Assembly (NCBI GenBank): GCA_012656075.1
Contig: JAAKBF010000033.1
Location: forward strand, 124,001-188,000
Direction: 5' to 3'
DNA: 64,000 nt
Source of the DNA: Phytophthora hibernalis
Taxonomy: Eukaryota > Oomycota > Peronosporomycetes > Peronosporales > Peronosporaceae
Made by a program: the position numbers and the translations under genes. Below the pieces are notes generated by a model that did no database searches, was not told the origin of the DNA, and saw only the letters and a program-made list of their open reading frames with translations. Positions 8,865 to 20,274 of the stretch are shown piece after piece; positions within the stretch are counted from its first letter, which is position 1; each line of letters starts with the position of its first letter.

Positions 8865-9973
8865 CTAAGCTGTCTTCACGTCAGTATGCGCAGACACCAC
8901 GCAGCCCGGCACCTTGAGGAACGAATCGAAGTCGTACTTCACGTTCTTCGGGCAGCAGCTCCAGTACTTACTGGCGTCGTGGAAGACGGGTGCGCCAGCG
9001 TGGTGCGTGCACGACGTCTCATTGTTGTCGGCCACAGTGTACTCCTGCTGGCAACCGAAGTTGACGCAGTTCGCCTTGCCGTCCGTACGCTTGGGGGCCG
9101 GGGCCTGCTGGCTGTCCTTGGCCGCCGATACGGCAGTCACAGCGTCCGGGTTCTTCTGGTTGTAATCATCGATGGACTTGAGGGGAGCCACCGCCGACGG
9201 GGCAGCAGCTGCCACAGATCCGGCTGCGTTCTCGGCCGCAGCCACCGTAGGCGACGCCGCAAACTGCGAGTTGGGTCCAACAGCCGAGTGGCGGCCCACG
9301 ATACACGGCTCGATCTTCTCGAAGTCGTCCCAGTCGTACACCATCTTGGACGAGCAGCACTGCCAGCCCTTCTTCATGTCGTGGAACAGCGGCGGAAGAC
9401 TGTGGTGGCGACACGCCTGGTCGCCGTTCTCCTCCTCCAGGAACTTCTTCTGACAGCCGTGGTTCTTGCACTGCAGCAGCTTCTTGTCCGTCGCAGTGGC
9501 CTCCACACTTTCTGCTTGGCAACAAGATAAATATCAATTAGCACCGTCTCCAGCAATAAATAATAAAATAAAGTACTAAACCTACTCTGCACCCGGACGG
9601 GTTTGAGCGTGGATGCTCCAGTCTTCAGAAATAGGTCGTCGTACTTGTTCACCGCCGTGTGCAGCAGCTCGTCACCGAACAGCAAAGTGTTGCCCTTCTT
9701 CTCCAGGTGCACTTGAGTGCCGTCCAGTGTATTGCCAGGCTTCTTGTTGTTGTAGTGCTCCACGAAGAACTATCAAAACCAGCTTAGAAACTCAATAATG
9801 GCTACTTTTGGTAAAATATTCCATTGCCGCACCTCCTTGAGGAAGTCCACCGTGTGGCCCGCCCACTTGGACGGCAGCGTCATCTTGAGCGTCAGCGTCT
9901 GCGCCTCGCTGCCCTCCTCGTAGTGCATGTACACCTTCTTGGGAACGGCGCCCTCCATCTTGGCAGGCGTCAT
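8865..9973 (-). CDS. Two-CHORD zinc protein (CHORDC1/RAR1 relative)
   Basis: Three exons, 9973-9833, 9769-9586 and 9511-8865, give a 323-residue protein. Two CHORD domains bind zinc through Cys/His: the first (about residues 118-180) has CKNHGC, CRHH, GWQCC and C-x5-H; the second (about 255-317) has CVNFGC, CTHH, YWSCC and C-x5-H. They are joined by an Ala-rich linker. CHORD proteins are HSP90 co-chaperones; RAR1 stabilises plant immune receptors and animal CHORDC1 ends in a CS domain. Here the CS domain is absent and a different N-terminal domain of about 110 residues (KVYMHYEEGSEAQTLTLKM onward) is present instead; its alternating pattern suggests a beta-grasp fold but I cannot assign it. 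Start ATG 9973 chosen because it opens exon 1 directly before conserved sequence. Confidence 0.85.
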
Positions 9974-10154
9974 CGAATCCACTCGCTTCCACTCGCAATC
10001 GCCAAATGATGCCGTAGCGTAGGTAGTCTACGTTCCACCACACCATCTCATGTCCTCCACACCAACATGATGTGCACCACCAACTTCAATTTCAAAAAAA
10101 CCGCGCGCATTTCTCGACCATCACTCCTGCAATCAGTCACCAAAGCGTTCCGCA

Positions 10155-13100
10155 ATGCGCGGCGACCAGCGCAGCGATCTGAGCCTCATGGTGCCGTCTT
10201 CATGTCTCTCTATAGGCCTCCTCCTCCCTCTAACAACTCTCTAAATGTGTCTAGTGCTTGGCAGGCAGGACGAACGCGCTGCTAACGCTGGGCAAGCGCC
10301 TGCTGCAGCGCGACGACGAGTGGAAGGACAAGTGCGCGGCATTGACGGAGCTACGTCAGCTGCTGACCGTCTTCTCGCAGCTCCAAACCGAGTCCAGTGA
10401 CGCGCAGGACGTGGCCGACGACCTGCCGAGCCTCCTGTCGCCCGAGAACGTGCAGATGCTGACGCAGCCTTTCCGCGCGACGCTCACGGATCTGCGCTCC
10501 AGCGTCGTCAAGGAGGCGAGCAGGACGCTGGCGCTGCTGGCTACGACGCTGGGGCCTGTGAGGTGCAAGATGCTGGTGCGCGACCTGTTCCCGACGCTGC
10601 TGGAGGCCAGGGAGGCTCCAACAAGGTCAACACTGGGGCTGTGAACAGCTGCATCGAGGTTATCGTGGAGGCGGTGCCCAGTCGCTTCGTGCTGGCGCCT
10701 GTGCTGAGAGTGCTGGATACCAGCAAGTAAGAGCGTGCTGGGAGTTTGGGAGGGACTTTGGAGCTGACGTGCTGCTGCTGGATGGTAGAAATCGCGACGT
10801 GAGAGAGCTGCATTCACTATACGCTGATGGCGCTGCAAGGTTGGAACCGCGCTGTGCTTGAACGATTCAAAGTTGATTTACAGTCGACAATTGCGGTGAG
10901 GATGTGTGATGGGGAAGCAGGATGTAAATGGTTAATGGTGGTGTTATTGCTGTGGCAGGCCTCGCTTAGTGACGCATCACCGAAAGGGCGAGAAAAGGCG
11001 CGTGAATGCTATTGGTGAGAGTATTTTTGGCCAGAGAGCGTTTGTTGTGGCATCATCTGCTAACATTATGTTTTGATTTTACCAGGAAATACGTCTCACT
11101 ATGGCCTGATGAGTTGGAGAGGTGAGTGTTCTTCGTCTGTTTGGTGTTTGACGCATTTGTCTAAGTTGTTATTGTCATCTACTTCGTAGGATGGATGCGT
11201 TGCTAGGTGATGGAGTAAAAAACATTTGAAGCGGCCACGCACAGAAGCCGATCTGGAAACATCGCTTCAGGTAACTTATTCGAGAAATGTTGGTATGATT
11301 GACTAATTGCTGATTGTTTCCCATATTGTGTTTCTCTTGGATCACCACCAGCCTACCAAGCGAAGACATCTAGCAACGATCACAAACACAGTTTCGTCGA
11401 GCGCGGCAAAAACTGTTCGTTGGAGCAGGTACAGCATCCAGCAACAGATCTATGAAGATACCAGTTCAGCGATTAAATTCGGGAGGCAGGAAATCACTTA
11501 CTCCCAGTGGCAGGAGGATAAATCCTCCTGCGACACGAACACAGACACCCACAACAACCGCTGCTTCACAACCAAGCCGGATACCTTCGACACCGACATC
11601 TGCACTGAGAAAGCCTCGAGAGGGAAACACTCCTTCTCAAATTCCTACCCCTCCTCATTTGATGAGGACCGAGTACATGGTGGGAACTGTATCAACGGAC
11701 GATAGACAACACCCACCACCATATCTTATAACCAAGTTTGCTCAGCTTCAGAAGGAAAAGGCCTCCCTTGCTGAAAAGCTAAAGGCACAGACACACGAAC
11801 TTCAACAATTGCAAGACCAGATTCAGATGATGAATGAGGAAAGACAACTAAATGAATCACATAACCGAGAGGCCATGGCAGCTACTATGGCCGTACATGC
11901 CGTTGATAGCGCCACTCAGCAGCAAATTCAGTACGAACTTGCTGCGCAAGTAGCCTGCCAAGACGATCAACTAGAAGATTTACGAGCGCAGCTCACCCCA
12001 CCACTCCCAACTCAGCAGCATGGCACGAAAGACAAGCATATGGCTCAACTAGAGAGCGAAGTGTCTTCACTGGCGAAAGAGCTGCAAGCCGCGACGGCGA
12101 GGCTGGAGGCTTCTAGTGCCGAGGCTGGCGACGAGATGAATGCCCTCCGCAGCGATAAGGCTGCGTTGGAAGAGCGTTTGTCGATGCAGACCGCCGAGCT
12201 GGGAGAGCTGCAGGCGCAGCAGAGTGCTGCAGTGGTCGCGCTGGAGGAAGAGAAGCGCGTGCTGGAGAGCGAGGTGTCGGTGTTGAAGAGCGGGCAGTCG
12301 GAGGCGATGGCGCAATGCAGCGAGAAGGACGAGTGTATGGCTCAATTGGAGAGCGAGGTGTCTTCACTGGCGAAAGAGCTGCAAGCCGCGACGGCGAGGC
12401 TGGAGGCTTCTAGTGCCGAGGCTGGCGACGAGATGAATGCCCTCCGCAGCGATAAGGCTGCGTTGGAAGAGCGTTTGTCGATGCAGACCGCCGAGCTGGG
12501 AGAGCTGCAGGCGCAGCAGAGTGCTGCAGTGGTCGCGCTGGAGGAAGAGAAGCGCGTGCTGGAGAGCGAGGTGTCGGTGTTGAAGAGCGGGCAGTCGGAG
12601 GCGATGGCGCAATGCAGCGAGAAGGACGAGTGTATGGCTCAATTGGAGAGCGAGGTGTCTTCACTGGCGAAAGAGCTGCAAGCCGCGACGGCGAGGCTGG
12701 AGGCTTCTAGTGCTGAGGCTGGCGACGAGATGAATGCCCTCCGCAGCGATAAGGCTGCGTTGGAAGAGCGTTTGTCGATGCAGACCGCCGAGCTGGGAGA
12801 GCTGCAGGCGCAGCAGAGTGCTGCAGTGGTCGCGCTGGAGGAAGAGAAGCGCGTGCTGGAGAGCGAGGTGTCGGTGTTGAAGAGCGGGCAGTCGGAGGCG
12901 ATGGCGCAATGCAGCGAGAAGGACGAGTGTATGGCTCAATTGGAGAGCGAGGTGTCTTCACTGGCGAAAGAGCTGCAAGCCGCGACGGCGAGGCTGGAGG
13001 CTTCTAGTGCCGAGGCTGGCGACGAGATGAATGCCCTCCGCAGCGATAAGGCTGCGTTGGAAGAGCGTTTGTCGATGCAGACCGCCGAGCTGGGAGAGCT

Positions 13101-16100
13101 GCAGGCGCAGCAGAGTGCTGCAGTGGTCGCGCTGGAGGAAGAGAAGCGCGTGCTGGAGAGCGAGGTGTCGGTGTTGAAGAGCGGGCAGTCGGAGGCGATG
13201 GCGCAATGCAGCGAGAAGGACGAGTGTATGGCTCAATTGGAGAGCGAGGTGTCTTCACTGGCGAAAGAGCTGCAAGCCGCGACGGCGAGGCTGGAGGCTT
13301 CTAGTGCCGAGGCTGGCGACGAGATGAATGCCCTCCGCAGCGATAAGGCTGCGTTGGAAGAGCGTTTGTCGATGCAGACCGCCGAGCTGGGAGAGCTGCA
13401 GGCGCAGCAGAGTGCTGCAGTGGTCGCGCTGGAGGAAGAAGCGCGTGCTGGAGAGCGAGGTGTCGGTGTTGAAGAGCGGGCAGTCGGAGGCGATGGCGCA
13501 ATGCAGCGAGAAGGACGAGTGTATGGCTCAATTGGAGAGCGAGGTGTCTTCACTGGCGAAAGAGCTGCAAGCCGCGACGGCGAGGCTGGAGGCTTCTAGT
13601 GCCGAGGCTGGCGACGAGATGAATGCCCTCCGCAGCGATAAGGCTGCGTTGGAAGAGCGTTTGTCGATGCAGACCGCCGAGCTGGGAGAGCTGCAGGCGC
13701 AGCAGAGTGCTGCAGTGGTCGCGCTGGAGGAAGAGAAGCGCGTGCTGGAGAGCGAGGTGTCGGTGTTGAAGAGCGGGCAGTCGGAGGCGATGGCGCAATG
13801 CAGCGAGAAGGACGAGTGTATGGCTCAATTGGAGAGCGAGGTGTCTTCACTGGCGAAAGAGCTGCAAGCCGCGACGGCGAGGCTGGAGGCTTCTAGTGCC
13901 GAGGCTGGCGACGAGATGAATGCCCTCCGCAGCGATAAGGCTGCGTTGGAAGAGCGTTTGTCGATGCAGACCGCCGAGCTGGGAGAGCTGCAGGCGCAGC
14001 AGAGTGCTGCAGTGGTCGCGCTGGAGGAAGAGAAGCGCGTGCTGGAGAGCGAGGTGTCGGTGTTGAAGAGCGGGCAGTCGGAGGCGATGGCGCAATGCAG
14101 CGAGAAGGACGAGTGTATGGCTCAATTGGAGAGCGAGGTGTCTTCACTGGCGAAAGAGCTGCAAGCCGCGACGGCGAGGCTGGAGGCTTCTAGTGCCGAG
14201 GCTGGCGACGAGATGAATGCCCTCCGCAGCGATAAGGCTGCGTTGGAAGAGCGTTTGTCGATGCAGACCGCCGAGCTGGGAGAGCTGCAGGCGCAGCAGA
14301 GTGCTGCAGTGGTCGCGCTGGAGGAAGAGAAGCGCGTGCTGGAGAGCGAGGTGTCGGTGTTGAAGAGCGGGCAGTCGGAGGCGATGGCGCAATGCAGCGA
14401 GAAGGACGAGTGTATGGCTCAATTGGAGAGCGAGGTGTCTTCACTGGCGAAAGAGCTGCAAGCCGCGACGGCGAGGCTGGAGGCTTCTAGTGCCGAGGCT
14501 GGCGACGAGATGAATGCCCTCCGCAGCGATAAGGCTGCGTTGGAAGAGCGTTTGTCGATGCAGACCGCCGAGCTGGGAGAGCTGCAGGCGCAGCAGAGTG
14601 CTGCAGTGGTCGCGCTGGAGGAAGAGAAGCGCGTGCTGGAGAGCGAGGTGTCGGTGTTGAAGAGCGGGCAGTCGGAGGCGATGGCGCAATGCAGCGAGAA
14701 GGACGAGTGTATGGCTCAATTGGAGAGCGAGGTGTCTTCACTGGCGAAAGAGCTGCAAGCCGCGACGGCGAGGCTGGAGGCTTCTAGTGCCGAGGCTGGC
14801 GACGAGATGAATGCCCTCCGCAGCGATAAGGCTGCGTTGGAAGAGCGTTTGTCGATGCAGACCGCCGAGCTGGGAGAGCTGCAGGCGCAGCAGAGTGCTG
14901 CAGTGGTCGCGCTGGAGGAAGAGAAGCGCGTGCTGGAGAGCGAGGTGTCGGTGTTGAAGAGCGGGCAGTCGGAGGCGATGGCGCAATGCAGCGAGAAGGA
15001 CGAGTGTATGGCTCAATTGGAGAGCGAGGTGTCTTCACTGGCGAAAGAGCTGCAAGCCGCGACGGCGAGGCTGGAGGCTTCTAGTGCCGAGGCTGGCGAC
15101 GAGATGAATGCCCTCCGCAGCGATAAGGCTGCGTTGGAAGAGCGTTTGTCGATGCAGACCGCCGAGCTGGGAGAGCTGCAGGCGCAGCAGAGTGCTGCAG
15201 TGGTCGCGCTGGAGGAAGAGAAGCGCGTGCTGGAGAGCGAGGTGTCGGTGTTGAAGAGCGGGCAGTCGGAGGCGATGGCGCAATGCAGCGAGAAGGACGA
15301 GTGTATGGCTCAATTGGAGAGCGAGGTGTCTTCACTGGCGAAAGAGCTGCAAGCCGCGACGGCGAGGCTGGAGGCTTCTAGTGCCGAGGCTGGCGACGAG
15401 ATGAATGCCCTCCGCAGCGATAAGGCTGCGTTGGAAGAGCGTTTGTCGATGCAGACCGCCGAGCTGGGAGAGCTGCAGGCGCAGCAGAGTGCTGCAGTGG
15501 TCGCGCTGGAGGAAGAGAAGCGCGTGCTGGAGAGCGAGGTGTCGGTGTTGAAGAGCGGGCAGTCGGAGGCGATGGCGCAATGCAGCGAGAAGGACGAGTG
15601 TATGGCTCAATTGGAGAGCGAGGTGTCTTCACTGGCGAAAGAGCTGCAAGCCGCGACGGCGAGGCTGGAGGCTTCTAGTGCCGAGGCTGGCGACGAGATG
15701 AATGCCCTCCGCAGCGATAAGGCTGCGTTGGAAGAGCGTTTGTCGATGCAGACCGCCGAGCTGGGAGAGCTGCAGGCGCAGCAGAGTGCTGCAGTGGTCG
15801 CGCTGGAGGAAGAAGCGCGTGCTGGAGAGCGAGGTGTCGGTGTTGAAGAGCGGGCAGTCGGAGGCGATGGCGCAATGCAGCGAGAAGGACGAGTGTATGG
15901 CTCAATTGGAGAGCGAGGTGTCTTCACTGGCGAAAGAGCTGCAAGCCGCGACGGCGAGGCTGGAGGCTTCTAGTGCCGAGGCTGGCGACGAGATGAATGC
16001 CCTCCGCAGCGATAAGGCTGCGTTGGAAGAGCGTTTGTCGATGCAGACCGCCGAGCTGGGAGAGCTGCAGGCGCAGCAGAGTGCTGCAGTGGTCGCGCTG

Positions 16101-18603
16101 GAGGAAGAGAAGCGCGTGCTGGAGAGCGAGGTGTCGGTGTTGAAGAGCGGGCAGTCGGAGGCGATGGCGCAATGCAGCGAGAAGGACGAGTGTATGGCTC
16201 AATTGGAGAGCGAGGTGTCTTCACTGGCGAAAGAGCTGCAAGCCGCGACGGCGAGGCTGGAGGCTTCTAGTGCCGAGGCTGGCGACGAGATGAATGCCCT
16301 CCGCAGCGATAAGGCTGCGTTGGAAGAGCGTTTGTCGATGCAGACCGCCGAGCTGGGAGAGCTGCAGGCGCAGCAGAGTGCTGCAGTGGTCGCGCTGGAG
16401 GAAGAGAAGCGCGTGCTGGAGAGCGAGGTGTCGGTGTTGAAGAGCGGGCAGTCGGAGGCGATGGCGCAATGCAGCGAGAAGGACGAGTGTATGGCTCAAT
16501 TGGAGAGCGAGGTGTCTTCACTGGCGAAAGAGCTGCAAGCCGCGACGGCGAGGCTGGAGGCTTCTAGTGCCGAGGCTGGCGACGAGATGAATGCCCTCCG
16601 CAGCGATAAGGCTGCGTTGGAAGAGCGTTTGTCGATGCAGACCGCCGAGCTGGGAGAGCTGCAGGCGCAGCAGAGTGCTGCAGTGGTCGCGCTGGAGGAA
16701 GAGAAGCGCGTGCTGGAGAGCGAGGTGTCGGTGTTGAAGAGCGGGCAGTCGGAGGCGATGGCGCAATGCAGCGAGAAGGACGAGTGTATGGCTCAATTGG
16801 AGAGCGAGGTGTCTTCACTGGCGAAAGAGCTGCAAGCCGCGACGGCGAGGCTGGAGGCTTCTAGTGCCGAGGCTGGCGACGAGATGAATGCCCTCCGCAG
16901 CGATAAGGCTGCGTTGGAAGAGCGTTTGTCGATGCAGACCGCCGAGCTGGGAGAGCTGCAGGCGCAGCAGAGTGCTGCAGTGGTCGCGCTGGAGGAAGAG
17001 AAGCGCGTGCTGGAGAGCGAGGTGTCGGTGTTGAAGAGCGGGCAGTCGGAGGCGATGGCGCAATGCAGCGAGAAGGACGAGTGTATGGCTCAATTGGAGA
17101 GCGAGGTGTCTTCACTGGCGAAAGAGCTGCAAGCCGCGACGGCGAGGCTGGAGGCTTCTAGTGCCGAGGCTGGCGACGAGATGAATGCCCTCCGCAGCGA
17201 TAAGGCTGCGTTGGAAGAGCGTTTGTCGATGCAGACCGCCGAGCTGGCAGAGCTGCAGGCGCAGCAGAGTGCTGCAGTGGTCGCGCTGGAGGAAGAGAAG
17301 CGCGTGCTGGAGAGCGAGGTGTCGGTGTTGAAGAGCGGGCAGTCGGAGGCGATGGCGCAATGCAGCGAGAAGGACGAGTGTATGGCTCAATTGGAGAGCG
17401 AGGTGTCTTCACTGGCGAAAGAGCTGCAAGCCGCGACGGCGAGGCTGGAGGCTTCTAGTGCCGAGGCTGGCGACGAGATGAATGCCCTCCGCAGCGATAA
17501 GGCTGCGTTGGAAGAGCGTTTGTCGATGCAGACCGCCGAGCTGGGAGAGCTGCAGGCGCAGCAGAGTGCTGCAGTGGTCGCGCTGGAGGAAGAGAAGCGC
17601 GTGCTGGAGAGCGAGGTGTCGGTGTTGAAGAGCGGGCAGTCGGAGGCGATGGCGCAATGCAGCGAGAAGGACGAGTGTATGGCTCAATTGGAGAGCGAGG
17701 TGTCTTCACTGGCGAAAGAGCTGCAAGCCGCGACGGCGAGGCTGGAGGCTTCTAGTGCCGAGGCTGGCGACGAGATGAATGCCCTCCGCAGCGATAAGGC
17801 TGCGTTGGAAGAGCGTTTGTCGATGCAGACCGCCGAGCTGGGAGAGCTGCAGGCGCAGCAGAGTGCTGCAGTGGTCGCGCTGGAGGAAGAGAAGCGCGTG
17901 CTGGAGAGCGAGGTGTCGGTGTTGAAGAGCGGGCAGTCGGAGGCGATGGCGCAATGCAGCGAGAAGGACGAGTGTATGGCTCAATTGGAGAGCGAGGTGT
18001 CTTCACTGGCGAAAGAGCTGCAAGCCGCGACGGCGAGGCTGGAGGCTTCTAGTGCCGAGGCTGGCGACGAGATGAATGCCCTCCGCAGCGATAAGGCTGC
18101 GTTGGAAGAGCGTTTGTCGATGCAGACCGCCGAGCTGGGAGAGCTGCAGGCGCAGCAGAGTGCTGCAGTGGTCGCGCTGGAGGAAGAGCGCATGCTCGGG
18201 CAGTCTGATTCAGCTGCCAGTGTTCTATGTGATGGTGGGGAACCAATCTTCGAGTTTTGACTGAGCGAAATGGTACGTGTAAGTTTATGACGCGGTTGGT
18301 GGTTTTGTTGTATTGTAATTGACCTGTTTATGTGTGACAGACTCTCTTGTTGGAATCGAGAAGGACGACAAACCCAAACCTGTAATTCGTCTTCGAGCTT
18401 TCTCGATGGCGTTTACTCGCGACCGTTCTGAAATTGAGGAAGAAGAGCGACGAATCAACGGTACGTTCCTGGTCATGTTATTATCGCGAAAGGTTAAACA
18501 CTTTAAAAGGTACTTGTCACAGTATGACGGACTAATAATGTACTTCGAAACAGAAACCAATTTGCTGAGAAGAAGACTGCGCCGTCAGAACCACCAGCGC
18601 TAA
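10155..18603 (+). CDS. CLASP-type TOG domain fused to a giant repeat coiled coil
   Basis: The first third is a CLASP N-terminal (TOG/HEAT) domain: LLTLGKRLLQRDDEWKDKC, a HEAT array, then GAVNSCIEVIVEAVPSRFV and ARECYWKYVSLWPDELER, with introns at about 10728-10790, 10894-10959, 11015-11085, 11122-11189 and 11271-11351. A Ser/Thr/Pro/Arg-rich linker (about 11450-11700) follows, as in microtubule-binding CLASPs. Then comes a coiled coil of 21 near-identical 99-residue units (12040-18188) and a short C-terminus spread over two introns, ending TAA at 18601. TOG domains bind tubulin, so a microtubule-organising role is inferred. Frame breaks occur near 10612, 10810, 11217, 11350-11450, 13437, 15811 and 18236. 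The proposed start (ATG 10155) is uncertain because I could not find an in-phase splice to the TOG exon. Confidence 0.7.
12040..18188 (+). repeat. 297-bp tandem array, 20 full units plus one partial
   Basis: Units start with ATGGCTCAA at 12040, 12337, 12634, 12931, 13228, 13523, 13820, 14117, 14414, 14711, 15008, 15305, 15602, 15897, 16194, 16491, 16788, 17085, 17382, 17679 and 17976 (partial). They are identical apart from a few bases: unit 1 differs at its start, unit 3 has a T at about 12713, unit 18 has GGC to GGCA-type change giving Ala for Gly near 17247. Units 5 and 13 each lack the same GA dinucleotide (13437 and 15811), exactly 8 units apart. Each unit encodes 99 residues of coiled coil; 99 is 14 heptads plus one, or 9 hendecads. 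Confidence 0.97.
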
Positions 18604-19236
18604 TCGTGAGTTGACGTATAAACGCTAGTCGACTAGCGCTAGATGCTTGTTTATGAATGTCAATATTTATTCCCTGCGACGTGATGGTTGTATAACTGAA
18701 CTGTGCGAGTCGTGAGCGTAGCTCGACGATGATTCCAAAGGAAAAAATCGCAAGCCAAATGGTAACATTCCTGCATCATACATGTACTACGTAGTACTTC
18801 GAAGTATTTGTTGTCTTGCCATCACATTCATGGGGCTCAGAGGAAGAAGTACAACGGAAGGCGCACGCCCAGCTTCCTTTATTTTCTTCTGAAACAAAAT
18901 GATCAAGCCAAGATCTTGATACAGTATGGTTACGAAAGTGCAAATGCTCACGATGTTATAAACAGTGTGCTTTGGGTTTTGAGATCCAAAAATGCCGGGT
19001 GCGGATTTTACACGAGTACAAATCAGATGCTCCACGAGTGCAGCCATATGTAAGGTGTTCAGCAAGTGCGTAGTATTACTCGGATGGTTGTTTCTACTCG
19101 GATGGTTCACCTACATCACCACATGTGCTTGTGTCTTATCCAATGCTATCAATAGAGACAGGAAGCCAACACTCATGGCTGTCCGAGACCCAAATAGTTA
19201 ATACATTTCTTCGCTCACTCCATTGTCCAACAAACG
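18604..19236. other. Intergenic, no supported gene
   Basis: Short open frames occur on both strands but have no recognisable composition or motif. The region holds one copy of the TACTTCGAAGTA palindrome (18795-18806) next to ATGTACTACGTAGTAC. It probably marks the flank of the MULE that follows. Confidence 0.5.
18796..18805. repeat. Dispersed ACTTCGAAGT palindrome (one of six)
   Basis: The 10-bp palindrome ACTTCGAAGT occurs at 1238, 18796, 21938, 26679, 54375 and 58497. In the first five it extends to the 12-bp palindrome TACTTCGAAGTA. About 0.06 chance hits of a 10-mer would be expected in 64 kb. All copies are in non-coding or transposon sequence (one in a CEP135 intron). Confidence 0.8.
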
Positions 19237-19623
19237 ATGTCGGAGGAGCTTGTTGCACTGGTACCACTGCTCGACGAAGAAGAAGATGATGCTGATGTTC
19301 AAGTCCCTCAACAACGGCACTTCGAAGCTATTTCAGAACATACCTCAACGGGTGCTGCTCTAGCGGCGATGCAGCATTTCGACGGCCTCACGTACCGATA
19401 CCTGCACAACCAAGGCTCTCGCTCAGCAACATCGTTGTATGTATGCGTTGCACACTTAAACTGCCACAACCGAATTCGCCTGGTTACTACGGTTGGAGAG
19501 AGCGGAAAGACTGTCATCTCTCTTCAGCAGTACAACTATGATCATTCCCAAGAAGCTAGCGACGGACCAACCATCATCCCCGCAAAAACGCGGAATTTCT
19601 CCTCTTTACAAGGAAGAGGTTGA
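19237..19623 (+). mobile_element. MULE N-terminal fragment
   Basis: This 128-codon frame starts MSEELVALVPLLDEEEDD. It contains a Cys/His segment (YVCVAHLNCHNRIRL) after a TYRYLHNQG block, the arrangement seen at the N-terminus of oomycete Mutator-like transposases. It is separated from the catalytic part (20275-22026) by the hAT fragment at 19714-20096, and stops just before it. I read the two halves as one MULE split by a later insertion. Confidence 0.6.
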
Positions 19624-19713
19624 TGCGATGCTAAGTGTTGGGGCCGGGCCCAAACATGCCGTTTGATGTTGCTGAAGAAGTGCAAGAACTAATTTTGAGA
19701 CCCGCGCGCGGCT

Positions 19714-20096
19714 ATCGTTCACAGCCCTGATTTTGAATCGGGCTATGTCCGTATCTTAAAAGATAGCAGTACCCGACTCAGCGCCGCGGAGAAAAGAGCG
19801 CTGCGGCCTTTCATTTGCAGCGCCGGTGCTGTGGATGAAGCAGAGGATGATTTGGAGGAGAACGCCTTTGTTCAGCGCCTAGAGAAACGTCGTCGGTGTG
19901 AAGCGCGGAAGCCTCGCTACTGCCTGATTGGCAGCATTCCACCAACGTCTAACAAGGTCGAGCTCTTTTTAGTGTGGCCCGAACTACGTTTGGGTAGGAG
20001 CGCAATGACCTGCAACCTGCAACATTCGAGATGATTCTCTTCCTGCGCGAGAATGACCGATTCTGGGATGCTTCGACAGTCGATCGCGCCAACTAG
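19714..20096 (+). mobile_element. hAT transposase C-terminal (dimerisation) relic
   Basis: From ATC 19714 the frame reads FESGYVRILKDSS, AAEKRALRPF and, further on, IGSIPPTSNKVE, then after a frame break TFEMILFLRENDRFWD and a stop at 20094-20096. The P-P-T-S-N-x-x-E-R/L motif followed by a short helix rich in Leu/Phe/Trp is the signature of the hAT dimerisation domain (Dimer_Tnp_hAT). No catalytic part is present. It sits inside the MULE, so it is a nested, dead fragment. Confidence 0.65.
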
Positions 20097-20274
20097 ATAG
20101 CGGTAACAGTAATTGTGACTAATAGATGTTGAAGTTGCTATGACATTATTTACGCGCCCGACGCAAATGCATGCCATTATTTATGATAGAGGTTGTAGTA
20201 CCCTGTTCACATTATTTATGAAGCTGTTGGCTCTAATAAATAAAAACTTGAAGAGTTCAATAAGAGATCAAGGA

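Noticed and set aside
8886..9530. Long plus-strand frame opposite the CHORD gene
   Set aside because: Antisense to intact zinc-finger coding sequence; composition is Arg/Val/His-rich and without domain.
12040..18188. Regular array that might be taken for CRISPR or satellite DNA
   Set aside because: Units are 297 bp without spacers, keep an open coding frame for coiled coil, and are flanked by exons of the same gene.
12067..18246. Repeated minus-strand open frames of 84-106 codons across the array
   Set aside because: They are antisense shadows of the coiled-coil repeat and recur with its period.
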